DNA from: Synanceia verrucosa
Taxonomy: Eukaryota > Chordata > Actinopteri > Perciformes > Synanceiidae
Direction of reading: 5' to 3'
NCBI GenBank assembly: GCA_029721515.1
Contig: CM056566.1
Coordinates: 24,529,269 to 24,593,268, forward strand
DNA length: 64,000 bases
A program made the translations under genes and the position numbers. This document shows, piece by piece, positions 34,270-45,956 of this stretch (its first letter is position 1; each line of letters opens with the position of its first letter). The notes below the pieces were generated by a model, which ran no database searches, was not told where the DNA came from, and saw only the letters and a list, made by a program, of their open reading frames with translations.

Positions 34270-34888
34270 AATTATAAAATAATGGACTTTGTTCTGTGGT
34301 TTCCTACTATAGGTTACTTGGAATTGATCTGCAGCTGAGAGAGTGAAGCTTTCAAATAGAAAAAAAGATCTAATAGAATAAAACACAATAGTACTAACAT
34401 TAAATAAAGTAAAAGAATATCATCTCATTTAATTTGCTGGATGAGGAGGGACCAGTGGTCACACCCCCACTGGACCTTCAACAAAGACCATAAACAGCAC
34501 TCTCTCTACTCTTCTTCAGAGTCCTTTGGTCAGTATTGTTCTGGTCTCCCTCTTCACGACTGCTTCTCTATAATCCCTCTCCCACATGCTGGGAAGGGGG
34601 AGGAGGAGTGGACCCACTGATAGAGACACGCTATCCTGCCTCTGAATGGCCTCCTCAGGGCCCATCGCCTCACGCCATGGAACAGCCTCTCCAGAACCTT
34701 CAACATGCTCCAGATATGACTTAAGGCTCTGAATCTTGCCTCTAAACCCTCTCTCCTCTCTGCTCTGCTCCTCTACCCAAACTAAATGTGACCCAGCTCC
34801 TTTTTTTGGGGGGGGGGGGATTGAAGCCAGGGGCACAGAGACTATGCTGTAAAGAAAAGAGACAGACAGAGAGAGACTGAGATGGAGC
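34270..34888. other. Spacer past copy D
   Basis: No gene. GC-richer sequence at 34500-34850 gives overlapping frames on both strands but no domain. A run of G at 34808-34818 follows a T run. Confidence 0.4.
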
Positions 34889-34889
34889 C

Positions 34890-35075
34890 ATGTCAACCAA
34901 AGATGTCCAGAGCTGTCCAGAGCTGTCCAGAGATGTCCAGAGACGACCAAAGGTGTCCATAGCTGTCCATAGCTGTCCAGAGATGTCCAGAGATGACCAA
35001 AGGTGTCCAGAGCTGTCCAGAGATGTCCAGAGCTGTCCAAAGATGTCCAGAGCTGTCCACAAATGTCCACAGATG
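34890..35075. repeat. 10-bp minisatellite
   Basis: About 18 tandem units alternating AGATGTCCAG and AGCTGTCCAG with variants (ACGACCAAAG, ATAGCTGTCC). The 10-bp period runs through all three frames, which explains the long repetitive frames on both strands here. Confidence 0.92.
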
Positions 35076-36178
35076 CCCAAAAGAGAGACTGGTGACCCAA
35101 GCAAGCCGAAGTCGCCTGCAGAGATCCAGCAAGTCAAGAATTCCGTAGCACCCTGAGGTTAAGAGACTCTATTAATTAATGTAAAATTCACAAGTTTTCC
35201 CTGTTTTTAACAAAACTGGATGGCGCCCTGATAATGTCCACTACGAAAAGTTATAGTAAATTATACCTGAAGTTGAGTTTCATCACTCTGCTTCACCTTT
35301 TATGACCATTTATGCTTTATCACCGCTAACTTAAAAGTTATTGTTTATAAATGCATAATTTGATACTGATTAATGATTGACTATTAAATCTGCTCTAGAG
35401 TATTTATGTTACACTGTTCTGATACCTGAATTAGCATATCTGCCACGACAAAGAGAATTCCAATTCAAAAGAGCTGTTGTTGCTCAAACTTGGCTAATCG
35501 ATAGATGAGACTTTTCGTTGATTTTATATGAATTTTTGAAAATTGTCCATTTCACATCCCGGAGTCCCCGTTCTTTTTTTCCTATAAATGTACTCATCCA
35601 TTTAAGGTGAAGTGCTTCACTTTCTGAGGCGGTGCATTTCAACGCAGGGCTGCACAACACGCATCACGACAGAGAAGTGTGAGGGCTCGAAGGGTCTCCA
35701 TAGCTACGGAGTCGGACAACTGTGTAGTGTGTTAAAATAACAATGTGTATGTGTAGATTTATGTGTCTTTTAGTCATTTCATCTAGTAGTGTCTGGTTAG
35801 CTATTTCTCATGTGTGCTAGGGTATAATTACCCATGTTAATATTGTAGTCAATATGTATACCTTTCTAAGGGCACGGTTGCATTTGTTTTACTTTATAGA
35901 AACCACAACCAGCACAACAATTGTGAAGCACAAGCCTTCGAGGACCATAACCTCCCAACTGTCAATTCCACAAATCATGCAATAAATACTCTGGACCTGT
36001 ACATCATGTCTGCATTTTAATCAGATGCCCCACGGTGGCTTTGAAACATTTCTAACTAGGATAAATCAAAACACTGACATTTATTAAGTCGTTTCCTTGC
36101 ATTGTCATGCACAACTTTTCATAGGCTACTGCATGTTGAGAAAATGTATTACGCAACAATGCGGAGATAATAATAATG

Positions 36179-36217
<39 letters not shown>

Positions 36218-36240
36218 TGTGAATAATAAATAATGTGTAA
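35076..36240. other. Gene-free spacer with an AAT microsatellite
   Basis: No gene. 35400-35600 matches the distal 3' flank of copy B (about 15715-15900). 35600-35720 is related in reverse to about 38520-38640 in intron 4 of copy E, suggesting ends of one transposon type. An (ATA)n/(AAT)n tract lies at 36165-36220. Confidence 0.5.
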
Positions 36241-36247
36241 TAATAAT

Positions 36248-36535
36248 GATTTGGGCGGCAGTAGCTCAGTCTGTAGTGACTTGGGCTGGAAATTGGGGGG
36301 TCGCCAGTTCAGGTCCAGGTCGGACCAAGTTTGGAGAGTTAACTGGTGGCTGGAGAGGTGCCAGTTTCTCCTCCAGGGCACTGCCGAGGTGCCCTTGAGC
36401 AAGGCATCGAATTCCCAGCTCCCCGGGCGCCTTACATGGCAGCATACCGCTCCCTGAGGGGATGGGTTAAATGCAGAGGACAAATTTCATGTATGTAGCG
36501 ATATATATGACAAATAAAGTATCTATCTATATCTA
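36248..36535 (+). repeat. tRNA-derived SINE
   Basis: The head resembles a tRNA gene with an A-box-like TAGCTCAGTCTGTAG and B-box-like GGTCGCCAGTTCAGG. A body follows (CTTGAGCAAGGCATCGAATT, GGGTTAAATGCAGAGGACAA) and an AAATAAAGTATCTATCTAT tail. A functional tRNA is unlikely because no anticodon arm closes properly and a SINE body follows. Confidence 0.78.
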
Positions 36536-36579
36536 TAAGGGACCCCCCCCCCCCAGAATAATGACAGGTATTTAGGACT

Positions 36580-36900
36580 CCAAAGCAAAGTGTGATGACA
36601 CTGAAACTTCAATTGCAGACTCTTCTTGGCAAGCTTAAATTAATGTGAAAAGATCTGGCCATTCACAGAACACTGAATTTTTGGCCATTATGGGACTCTT
36701 GGTATACATGTCAAATTTGGCCGAAATATCGATATCCTGAGATTTCCTCCAGACTTGGCACATCAAGAGTGCACCTTAAGAGAATGCTGATGCAAAAATC
36801 CAATCGGCCTCCGCCAAGAGGTAAGAATGGGAAACTGGGGATTTGAAATGGACAATGTTTGAACTTTAATAAGTCCATGAAGCTAAGTGTTATGATGTCC
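36580..36900. repeat. Repeat shared with 17300-17620
   Basis: Shares AAACTTCAATTGCAGAC, CTTGGCAAGCTTAA, TTTGGCCGAAATATCGATAT and GATTTGAAATGGACAATGTT with the B-C spacer, so the two spacers are related by duplication or carry the same repeat. Confidence 0.55.
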
Positions 36901-37022
36901 AGACAGAAGAAGCTGAAAGTCGCTAACTGCTGCTTGTGAATTTGATTTTGGGAGAGAGGTCTTTATTTTATTTGTCACTTTAAAGAACAACAGTCTGGAA
37001 CAGACTTTTTCACAATATGTCT

Positions 37023-37028
37023 TTTATT
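37023..37028 (-). promoter_or_regulatory. Polyadenylation signal of copy E
   Basis: AATAAA on the minus strand about 160 bp past the stop codon. Confidence 0.72.
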
Positions 37029-37186
37029 GTGTAATGCTCAGGTGATCATATGATAAAGAAAAGAAGAAAAGAAGGAATGTTTTGAATAATAATGGTAATA
37101 AATAAAATTTACTTTCAGACACCAGAGTGGTATCGATCTAAACATCTGTCACAGAAAAAAAAGCAAATAAGTGTAACAAACGATGT

Positions 37187-40039
37187 TTAGTAGTACTCTT
37201 CATATCCTTTGTACTTGCAGCACAGGTAAGGAAGGGTCACGTCACACTTCTCATCTGTCCAGCCGTATCCTGCAGAGACAGTTACACTCATTCAGATATG
37301 CTACAGGTTTTTTTGTCGCCTAGTTGTTGTTATTTGATGTACACAATATTTAAAGTGTTATATTTACCAGCATTCATCTGCAGGCAGTTCTTCAGTGGGT
37401 CTGATTTCTTTGTCGGACCCCAGACTCCATAGTTGAATTTAGATCCATCACTCCACATATATTTTCCCTTCTGTAGGAGAATTGGTTTAAATTCAAAATG
37501 AAATCAGAATAATTAATCAATCTGACAGCTACAAAAAAATCTTTCAAACCAGTTCTGGCCTTATAAGATGAGTTTTTCACTTAAATATTCATCATTATTT
37601 GCTGTTTTAATGCAAATAAAACAAACCACCACCTCAATCCAAGGAAGGCCTATCTCATGAAACACTTCTCATCCCTGAATTGTAACCTGTGCACAGATGG
37701 AGTCATGGCTTCCTACATGCAGATGTTCTGGGAATGCAGGGATGTGAGGGTTTTCTGGGAGGTTTGTGCTGCTCTTTCTGATGTTCTGGGTACAACTGTG
37801 CCATGCTCTCCCACTGTGCTACTCTTCAATGATACTACTCCACTGAAACTAACATGTCTGAACAGATGTGTTCTCTCAACGGGCATTACTGCTGCCAAAA
37901 AGATGCTGGAAACCTACACACAGTCACCAAATCTCAATGTATTAATAAGTGCTGAACTGTTTGTCGTTTAGTTTATTCCCTATCTGCAACAAAATGACAA
38001 TAAAAAGTTAATCACACCAAAATAAGCTACATGATTAAAGAATAAAAATGATCGTAAAAGTCTCACCGTCACGGCGTCATGGCCTCCAATCCAGGTAGGT
38101 TTCTTGTAACCGGACACTGTGTACATGTAGTTTTTGAGGAAGTTACTGTCGTATTCTTTGTGGATGGAGACCAGATTTGCACCCAAGGACAGGCAGTGGT
38201 ACTGACCAAGACAATAAGAAGCTTCTTTAATATGACAGTTTCATATAAAAACTAGGAACAATAAAAATATCAACAAAACAATCTGTTTATTCTGCCATAG
38301 TGGAGTCTGATTTTTTCATGTTTTGGTTTCTTGACACTATTTGTTTTTACAAAGTAAGACTTCGGCACAAATAACCGAAGCGTTTCTAAAATATGATGGT
38401 TTCATGTGAGTTAAATTTCCTGACAGTTTCATATCAAACCATTTGACTGTTCCAGATTTAATAATGTTAATGATATAAGGCCGGAATATACTCCAACTGC
38501 GTAATATGTTATCCTAGTCTGTAACCAAAGAGACCCCTCGAGCCCTCACAGTTCTTTGTCATGGTGCTGTTGTTTTTGCCACAGAAAGCTGTGAAATGCA
38601 CCCCCTCAGAAAGTGAAGCAATTCGTAGGGGAAAATACTATTTTACGATTTACTTATTTGTGAGGGAGATAGAAGAGAAGAACTTCAGTTGCTTACAGTC
38701 TTCAAAGCTCCTCTAAAGAGCGCAAATAACAGATATTCTTCTCAACACAAAATCAGATAATAGAGAACGCAAACTAAAACCTTTTGGAATGTTCTGTGGA
38801 AACATACGCCACCCATAATTACTGAATGAATTAAATGGATTTTTGAGCGAGTTCAACGTAAGTGACTTGCATTTCACAAGGCTAATCGATACATTAGTTC
38901 CTGTCCTGTCCGCGTTGGCGCAGAGGCGACCTGTCTGTTTCTCTGTAGGGCAAGGGGCTGCATTTCATGGCAGGGGTGCAACTAGAGGGCCAATCACAGC
39001 CCTTGTCGTCTTTGTTTTCCCTTGATGGTGTGACAGACAGTTAAAAAATATTTCATGCGCCTGGAGAGAATGGAGAGGCTATCCATCAGGCTCTTCGGCA
39101 ATGTAGAGGGCTCTCCGTGTCCACAACGAGCAATTTACGAAGTACTATAAATTTGCCTTTATTAGGAAGAATGTTTACAAATACTCTTACAGTATTTTCA
39201 TGGTTTGCTATTAGTACTTTCTGAAATATTTCAACCCAGTTATTTCCTTTTCTTATGGTAACTATGGCAATGGCTGTACCTCTGCATCGTGCCAACTCTT
39301 TGGCTTGTCATAGTAGGAGTAGCAGCGATCGCCGAGCTCAAACCAACCAGGAGGGCAGCGAGCTGAAACACAAAAGAGCTAAAGTTCATCTCCAGATGAA
39401 TAAAACAAGATAAATATGATGAGAGCACTGGAATCAGTCAGACATACTGAACTGACCTGGGCAGCAGTAGCTTTTATCTTTCTCTGGGTAGTAGTATGAA
39501 GATCCATATGAAGGATATCCCTTTGGAGGATATCCCTTTGGTCCAGGTCCTGGATAACTTTCTTTAGGCCATCCGTACTCCTTATATTGAGAAGAAGTTC
39601 AAGAATCAGACTTTAGCTTTTAACGTTTATACAGGCAGTTTAATTATAGTCCTGGAGCATGGCAGCCTTTGTATGAATGGATGATGACATGTAGTGGAAG
39701 ACTAGAAATATGTATATATATATATATGTATATATACGTATATATACATGTATATATATATATACCATTTACATCACAAAACTACAGTAAAACAATAGTG
39801 ATTGTTTGATCCTTGATCCATCCATCATTCATCCATATCAAAAGGAAGTGATAAAGCTCCTGTACTTGATGTGTTCAGACCAGGTACCATGTTCAACAGT
39901 AATATTGGGTAATACTGGGTTCTGGAAAATACTTATACACAGTATTTGTGTATTTGTTACTCACTTCTGCGTTCACTCCTGCAGGCAGCAGCCCACCGGC
40001 CAAACAGACCAACAGAGCAAAGTGAAGACCAGACAGCAT
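37187..40039 (-). CDS. Secreted C-type lectin-domain protein, copy E (200 aa, altered exon-3 acceptor)
   Basis: Coding exons: 39965-40039, 39457-39580, 39280-39362, 38067-38201, 37368-37470, 37187-37269. The usual acceptor before exon 3 (TTCTCAG) reads TTCTCAA here. An AG six bases further on (ATATAAG then GAG) restores a phase-0 exon, which I used; otherwise exon 3 would be skipped. The linker has two units (GYPPKGYPSYG). The lectin domain belongs to the second subfamily: RCPPGWFELGDRCYSYY, CLQMNA (one residue shorter), GWTDEKCDVT and LPYLCCKYKG, giving nine cysteines in all. Exon 6 is more diverged (KGKYMWSDG, YGVWGPTKK). The tail is EEYY. Introns 4 and 5 carry insertions. Confidence 0.78.
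37625..37982 (+). mobile_element. L1-like fragment in intron 5 of copy E
   Basis: Plus-strand frame 37657-37971, antisense to the gene, with the same MQMFWECRDVRVFWEV region as in copy C. The frame is still open over 104 codons. Confidence 0.8.
38476..39182. other. Unclassified insertion in intron 4 of copy E
   Basis: Replaces about 130 bp of the intron sequence seen in copies A and C. It begins around AAGGCCGGAATATACTCCAA and ends before the shared CAGTATTTTCATGG. It contains CCCCTCAGAAAGTGAAGCAA, similar in reverse to 35605-35640. It is probably a DNA transposon derivative; no protein was recognised. Confidence 0.45.
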
Positions 40040-40452
40040 CTGAAGATATGGAAAGATATTAATATAACATAATTAATGACAAAAACTACTACTGTTGGTA
40101 CTACTAGTACTTCTGTTAGTACTACTGATCCTACCGCTACTGATATTTACCTATCAGTGAAATTACAAAGGAGAATACTATGCAGAGTATTTGGAAACAG
40201 AAATGAAAAGTTAAAGTTATTAACGTAATGCTCAATTTGATAACATATATAACTAACTAATATTCTCCACAAATCATTTTGTCTGAATTGTGAATGTATT
40301 ATTAGGAATAAATCTGAATGATAGCAAATGAAAATAGATGAAATGATGTCAATAAATTAAATAAAAGAGGTGAAATCTTACCTTTTTCTGAGGTGGTGAG
40401 GACACAGCGAGGAAGAAGCAGCTGATGTCTGACAGCTGACAGAGAACTTCCT

Positions 40453-40552
40453 CTTTATATAGTTTATGAGAATGCTGCAACAGCTGAAATATGTAAAGAT
40501 GACGATGTGATGCTGCTGCAGCCACACCTTTAATTACAGCCTCCATTGTCAC
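40453..40552 (-). promoter_or_regulatory. TATA promoter of copy E
   Basis: TATATAAAG at 40453-40461 on the minus strand with the conserved block. The start is inferred near 40431 and the exon 1 donor is at 40377-40381. Confidence 0.68.
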
Positions 40553-40559
40553 AGAATTT

Positions 40560-42060
40560 TTTTTTATAATTACTGACTTATGGAATGGAATAATAGTTGT
40601 GTCTCATGTAATTACCCTGATAATAAAGTCAACAGCATCATGAGGCCTCAGCATTTCCTCCATAGCGTGACATCAGCTGGAACAAAGAATCTCACTGGTA
40701 TAATAGTCCTGAAATGGAAGTAAATTTTGGTGTGAAAAAGCTTTAAATGTGGTCAGATGTTGAATCAGCTGATGTCACAGTAATATTAATGTTAAAATAT
40801 TAACTGGTGTTAAACTTCTCAGCAAGAAAGCAAAGCAGCAGCTGCTCCACAATAACTAAACTAACTAACTGAACATTCTAGAGGGATTTCAATGACGACG
40901 ATTGATCAGTGTTAACGCTTCTAGCCTGGGAATCTCTGGTGCTGCTTATGGATGAATATGGAAATATTATATTTGGAAAACAACTTTTAGTTCCACTGAA
41001 TTCCAAACTGACCTTTGAGTCGATGTACAGTGTGTTTGTGTGTAACCCAGTATGAGCAAGCTCTTTCATCAAAATGATGTCTTTAATGAAAACATATAAT
41101 AATTATTAATAATTATTAATTAATAGTTATTATTATTATTAATTATTGTAATTATTAATAGTTATTAATTATTGTTTGAGATGTTAAATTCTTCAGTTAT
41201 TTCCTGACATTCCTGAACAGAAAAATGTGTTTCAGTGGTTGTTTGTTATTCTGGATTCATTTATGACTTGTCAGAATAATTGTTCAGCTGCTTTAATAAA
41301 CTTGTTAATCACGCATAATGACAAATAAAATTAATTAAGGTTGAGTCTGTTATCTGAGTTTGGATTCCATCCAGAATGTGACACTTCTGCAAGTCAGTGA
41401 ACGACGAACAATTTGTCCTCAGGCTTGAACTGTACATACGTAGGTGTGTGTGTATATATATATATATACGTATATATATATATATATACGTATATATATA
41501 TATACGTATATATATATACGTATATATATATATGGCTGTTGTTAGTTTTTATCACAGTAAAGTGGATTTCTGTGGGCTGTTAAAGATGTATCTACAGCAC
41601 CTAAGGAGTGAAGAAAAGACAGAGTCACTGGGAATGAAAGAAATAATTAGCTGCAGTCATATTACACTTAATCACAGTTGGAAAACGCCCTCCTATTGTA
41701 GTAGTACAACATTAAGGTGATGACGTCTGTCCTGGAAATACTTTAACATGTCAGACGTCAGCAGGTTTATTTCAGTTTGTCGTAACTTCCTGACATGAAG
41801 CTGATAAACCATTCGGAATTTATTCATTTGAAGGGGACAATGCACATTAACTCATTAAAGTGCCTTGTTACAGTGATTTGGGGCATTTTGAATCATATTT
41901 CAAGACCCACAGAATATTTTGTACTATGTCTCTGATAACATCAAACCATGCTGAGGCCTTCTGCGAACCCATCATGCTACCGTTTAGTTCATTATCAGAG
42001 AAATCAAATTATTAGACACAATTATTATCACTGTTATTACATTCCATACAGTAAGTCTGT
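40560..42060. promoter_or_regulatory. Shortest divergent intergenic region (E/F)
   Basis: About 1.5 kb separates the two promoters, with no LINE insertion. Both ends carry related sequence in opposite orientation (CATTTCCTCCATAGCGTGAC on the E side; GAGGCCT...CATCATG on the F side). It is the least disturbed example of the head-to-head spacer. No open reading frame is supported. A TA/CG microsatellite lies in it. Confidence 0.5.
41452..41533. repeat. (TA)n microsatellite with TACG interruptions
   Basis: Tandem TATATA runs broken by regularly spaced ACG (ATATACGTATATATA). Each half is self-complementary, so it could extrude hairpins. A similar tract is at 39717-39765. Confidence 0.9.
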
Positions 42061-42078
42061 AATTTTAAAATATTTCTG

Positions 42079-42177
42079 TGACAATGGAGGCTGTAATTAA
42101 AGGTGTGGCTGCAACAGCCATACATCGTCATCTTTACGTATTTCAGCTGTTGCAGCGTTCTCATAAACTATATAAAG
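42079..42177 (+). promoter_or_regulatory. TATA promoter of copy F
   Basis: TATATAAAG at 42169-42177 with the conserved GGCTGTAATTAAAGGTGTGG block. Exon 1 is inferred at about 42197-42246. Confidence 0.7.
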
Positions 42178-42508
42178 AGGAAGTTCTGTCAGCTGTTAGC
42201 CATCAGCTGCTTCTTCCTCGCTGTGTCCTCACCACCTCAGAAAAAGGTAAGATTTCACCTCTTTCATTGAATTTATTAACATCATTTCATTTATTTTCAT
42301 TTGCTATCATTCAGATTTATTCCTAATAATTCATTAACAGTTCAGACAAAATGATTCATGGAGAACATTTAAAATTTTAGTTAAATTCGATTGATAATGA
42401 TAAATATTATACTATAGCAGTAGTATCAATACTACTATTAGTACTAGCAGTAGTAGCAGTATTAATATTATTTTGTTATTTTGTATTAATATCTTTCCAA
42501 ATCTTCAG

Positions 42509-44637
42509 ATGCTGTCTGGTCTTCACTTTGCTCTGTTGGTCTGTTTGGCCGGTGGGCTGCTGCCTGCAGGAGTGAACGCAGAAGTGAGTAACAAATACAC
42601 AAATACTGTGTATAAGCATTTTTCAGAACCCAGTATTACCCAGTATTACTGTTGAACATGGTACCTGGTCTGAACACATCAAGCACAGGAGCTTTATCAC
42701 TTCCTTTTGATACGGATGGATGAATCAATTAGTGCTGTTTTACTGTAGTTTTGTTATGTAAATGTTAAATGTATGTCTAGATCTATATCTATATTTCTAC
42801 AGAGCCTTTCTCATCTTCCACTACATGTCATCATCCATTCACACTTCATCCATTCACACAGAGGCTGCCATGCTCCAGGACTATAATTAAACTGCCTGTA
42901 TAACCGTTAAAAGCTAAAGTCTGATTCTTGAACTTCTTGTGATCAGTACGGATGGCCTAAAGAAAGTTATCCAGGGCATGGACCAAAGGGATATCCTCCA
43001 AAGGGATATCCTTCATATGGACCTTCACACTACTACCCACAGAAAGACAAACGCTCCTGCTGCCCAGGTCAGTTCAGTATCTCTGACTGATTCCAGTGCT
43101 CTCATCATATTTATCTTGTTTTATTCATCTGGAGATGAACTTTATCTCTTTTGTGTTTCAGCTCGCTGCCCTCCTGGTTGGTTTGAGCTCGGCGATCGCT
43201 GCTACTCCTACTATGACAAGCCAAAGAGTTGGTACGACGCAGAGGTACAGCCGTTGCCATAGTTACCATAAGAAAAGAACATACCAGGGTTGAAGTATTT
43301 CAGAAAGTACTAACACCAAACCATGAAAATACTGTATTAGAGTAAAAGTTCAGCATTGAAATGGTTTCTTCAGTAAAAGTATGACCAGTAAAATGTAGTT
43401 TTTAAATTGTATTTTGTTGTTATTATAGTTGTTAACATTATTACTAATGAATTAACATCATTAACATTGTTAAATCTGGTTTGATATGATACTGTCAGTG
43501 GACTGATTGACTAAATTGTTTCAGCTATACTTGAACAGTTGGGAAATTTAACTCACATGAAACCATCATATTTTAGAAACTCTTCACGTTTTTTTTATGC
43601 TAAAGTTGTACTTTGGAAATAACAAATAGTAGCATGAAACCAAAACACAAGTACATTGGATTCCACCACGGCAGAATGCAAACAGTAATAGCTCCAATAA
43701 ACAGTTGTTTTGTTGGTGACTTTTACAAATGTTCCTAGTTTTTACATGAAACTGTCATATTAAAGAAGCTTTTTATTGTCTTGGTCAGTACCACTGCCTG
43801 TCCTTAGGTGCAAATCTGGCCTCCATCCACAAAGAATACGACAGTAACTACCTCAAGAACTACATGTACACGGTGTCTGGTTACAAGAAACACACCTGGA
43901 TTGGAGGTCATGATGCCGTGACGGTGAGACTTTTACCATCATTTTTATCCTTTTATCATGTAGCTGTTTTTGGTGTGATTAACTTTTTATTGTCATTTTG
44001 TAAGAGAAAGAGCAGCACAAACCTCCCAGAAAACCCTCACATCCCTGCATTCCCAGAACATCTGCATGTAGGAACCCATGAGTCCATCTGTGCACAGGTT
44101 ACAATTCAGGGATGAGAAGTGTTTCATGAGATAGGCCTTCCTTGGAGTGAGGTGGTGGTTTGTTTTATTTGCATTTGGACACGAAATAATGATGAATATT
44201 TTAGTGAACACCTCATCTTAAAGGACCAGAACTTGTTTGGAAGATTTGTTGTAGCTGTCAGATTGATCAATTATTCTGATTTCGCTTTGAATTTAAACCA
44301 ATCCTCCTCCTACAGGATGGCAAATGGATGTGGAGTGATGGATCTAAATTCAAGTATGGAGGCTGGGGTCCGTCAAAGAAATCAGACCCACTGAAGAACT
44401 GCCTGCAGATGAATGCTGGTAATTAAAACACTTTAAATATCATGCCCCTCAACTAACAACAATGATGTGACAAAAAACCCTGTAGCATGTCTGAAAGATA
44501 ACACGCTAGACATGGTAATTTTAAATAAAGTAATCAATGGAACTTTCTCTGCAGATTATGGCTGGACAGATGAGAAGTGTGACCTGACCCTTCCTTACCT
44601 GTGCTGCAAAAACAGAGAATATCAAGAATATTACTAA
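42509..44637 (+). CDS. Secreted C-type lectin-domain protein, copy F (199 aa, altered exon-3 acceptor)
   Basis: Coding exons: 42509-42583, 42947-43067, 43162-43244, 43789-43923, 44316-44418, 44555-44637. A small deletion removed the usual TTCTCAG acceptor of exon 3. The next AG (GTGATCAG, ending 42946) keeps phase 0 and drops three codons, so the mature protein starts YGWPKES. The linker has two units (HGPKGYPPKGYPSYGPS) and differs near its end (PQKDKRSCC). The lectin domain is of the nine-cysteine subfamily (GDRCYSYY, CLQMNA, GWTDEKCDLT, LPYLCCKN) with a diverged tail (REYQEYY). Intron 5 carries only the last part of the L1 fragment. Confidence 0.82.
44002..44160 (-). mobile_element. Truncated L1-like fragment in intron 5 of copy F
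   Basis: Only the part coding CNLCTDGLMGSYMQMFWECR to WEVCAALS remains, on the minus strand. It breaks at the same L1 position (GAAAGAGCAGCAC) as in copy B. Confidence 0.75.
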
Positions 44638-44804
44638 ACATTTTTTTTTACACTTATTTGTTTTTTTATCCATTACCATTATTATCCAAAACATTCTTTC
44701 TTTTAGTCTTTTCTCTATCATATGATCAACTGAGCATTACACAACAAAAGACATATTGTGAAAAACTCACTGTCTGTTCCTGACTGTTGTTCTTTAAAGT
44801 GACG

Positions 44805-44816
44805 AATAAAATAAAG
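44805..44816 (+). promoter_or_regulatory. Likely polyadenylation signal of copy F
   Basis: The usual hexamer position of the other copies reads AACAAA here (about 44743-44748). The next candidates are the overlapping AATAAA and AAATAAAG at 44805-44816, some 60 bp further on. Confidence 0.5.
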
Positions 44817-45956
44817 AGCTCTTTCCCAAAATTAAATCCACAAGCAGCAGTGAGCAACTTCCAGCTTCAATGTGTTCAGTTTGTTGAGCTCTGAGGCTCA
44901 CTGTTTACTTGTCACTCTTTTCTTTTGCCAGAGTCACTCAAAGTTTATTATTACACTCTGGTTAAAAGTTACTAGACAAAACACAACGTGTACAATTCAG
45001 GCACTTTCAAACACCCTAATAATAAGATTATGATTGGGCCCTGATTGGCCCAATTGTCCCAACACTGAGTTTTTTAAGGAAGGTCTCATTCTGCATTTCA
45101 TGAGAGAGATGTATGATGCTAGCTTGCAGAGAGGCTATTACTAAAATTGCTATGTGGTTTTGAGTCGCCAAAGTGACAGTTTGGAAGTCTGACATTACTT
45201 TCTTTGATTTGGATTTTTTTCTGGTGGAAAAAATAATATTTGAATATATTTTTGAAAATAGTTTCGCCCACACGCCTTGTCCTGTCCAATCCAGTCCACA
45301 TCCCAGTACTCAGGGTGACCACTCTCATTTCCAAGTCCAGAGGGCTCATGACCCGATGAAGTTAAGAACTCCCCAAAGTCAAGGATGCCTAGCATTCAGA
45401 TTCTGGACTATTGGCCAAAAGCCGAGTGAGTTTGTGGCTCAGCTGTTAAAAGAAGTCCACAGGTACACTGGTTATAGACCAAGCCAATAGAGCCCTGAAG
45501 AAACGACCTGGCAATGACAAACCTCCCTCGGCACTTTATTGCAAGGAGACATTACTGCCACTCTTAATGCAGATAATGCAGAAGGCGATGGCCATCAGAG
45601 ATCTAATGTACCAGGGACAGCGGATACAGATCTTCAGTGACCTGCCACCTGAAGTTGCAAGACGCCGAGCTGCCTTCACCCCAGCCAGAAAGATACTACG
45701 CTACAAACCCGGGGTTGTTTGGATTTCTCTATTCTACTAAGCTATGGGTGACACACAACGAATCAGAGAGACTTTTCACAGATCCAGAAGAGGCACACCA
45801 ATACGCAACTCACCACTTTGGGTCATCAGAGTGAGGTGATGGTGAGACTTTAACAATGGTCCAGATATGTGTAAATATTCCCTGAGAGGAACTGTATCTG
45901 AGGACTCCAACAGGTGATCAGCAATCACGACAGTTGCCGGAGATTTGTTTACATTT

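Noticed and set aside
34516..35156. Overlapping long frames on both strands
   Set aside because: They are produced by a 10-bp tandem repeat, which reads open in several frames; no domain or splice context is present.
36248..36320. A tRNA gene
   Set aside because: A- and B-box-like sequences are present, but a SINE body and an AT-rich tail follow, and a proper cloverleaf was not evident.
37187..40039. Copy E as a pseudogene because of the AG to AA change
   Set aside because: A substitute AG six bases on preserves phase, and all other exons are open, so the gene call is kept with lower confidence.
41397..41720. A 107-codon frame with Ile-Tyr repeats
   Set aside because: It is a reading of the TA/CG microsatellite.
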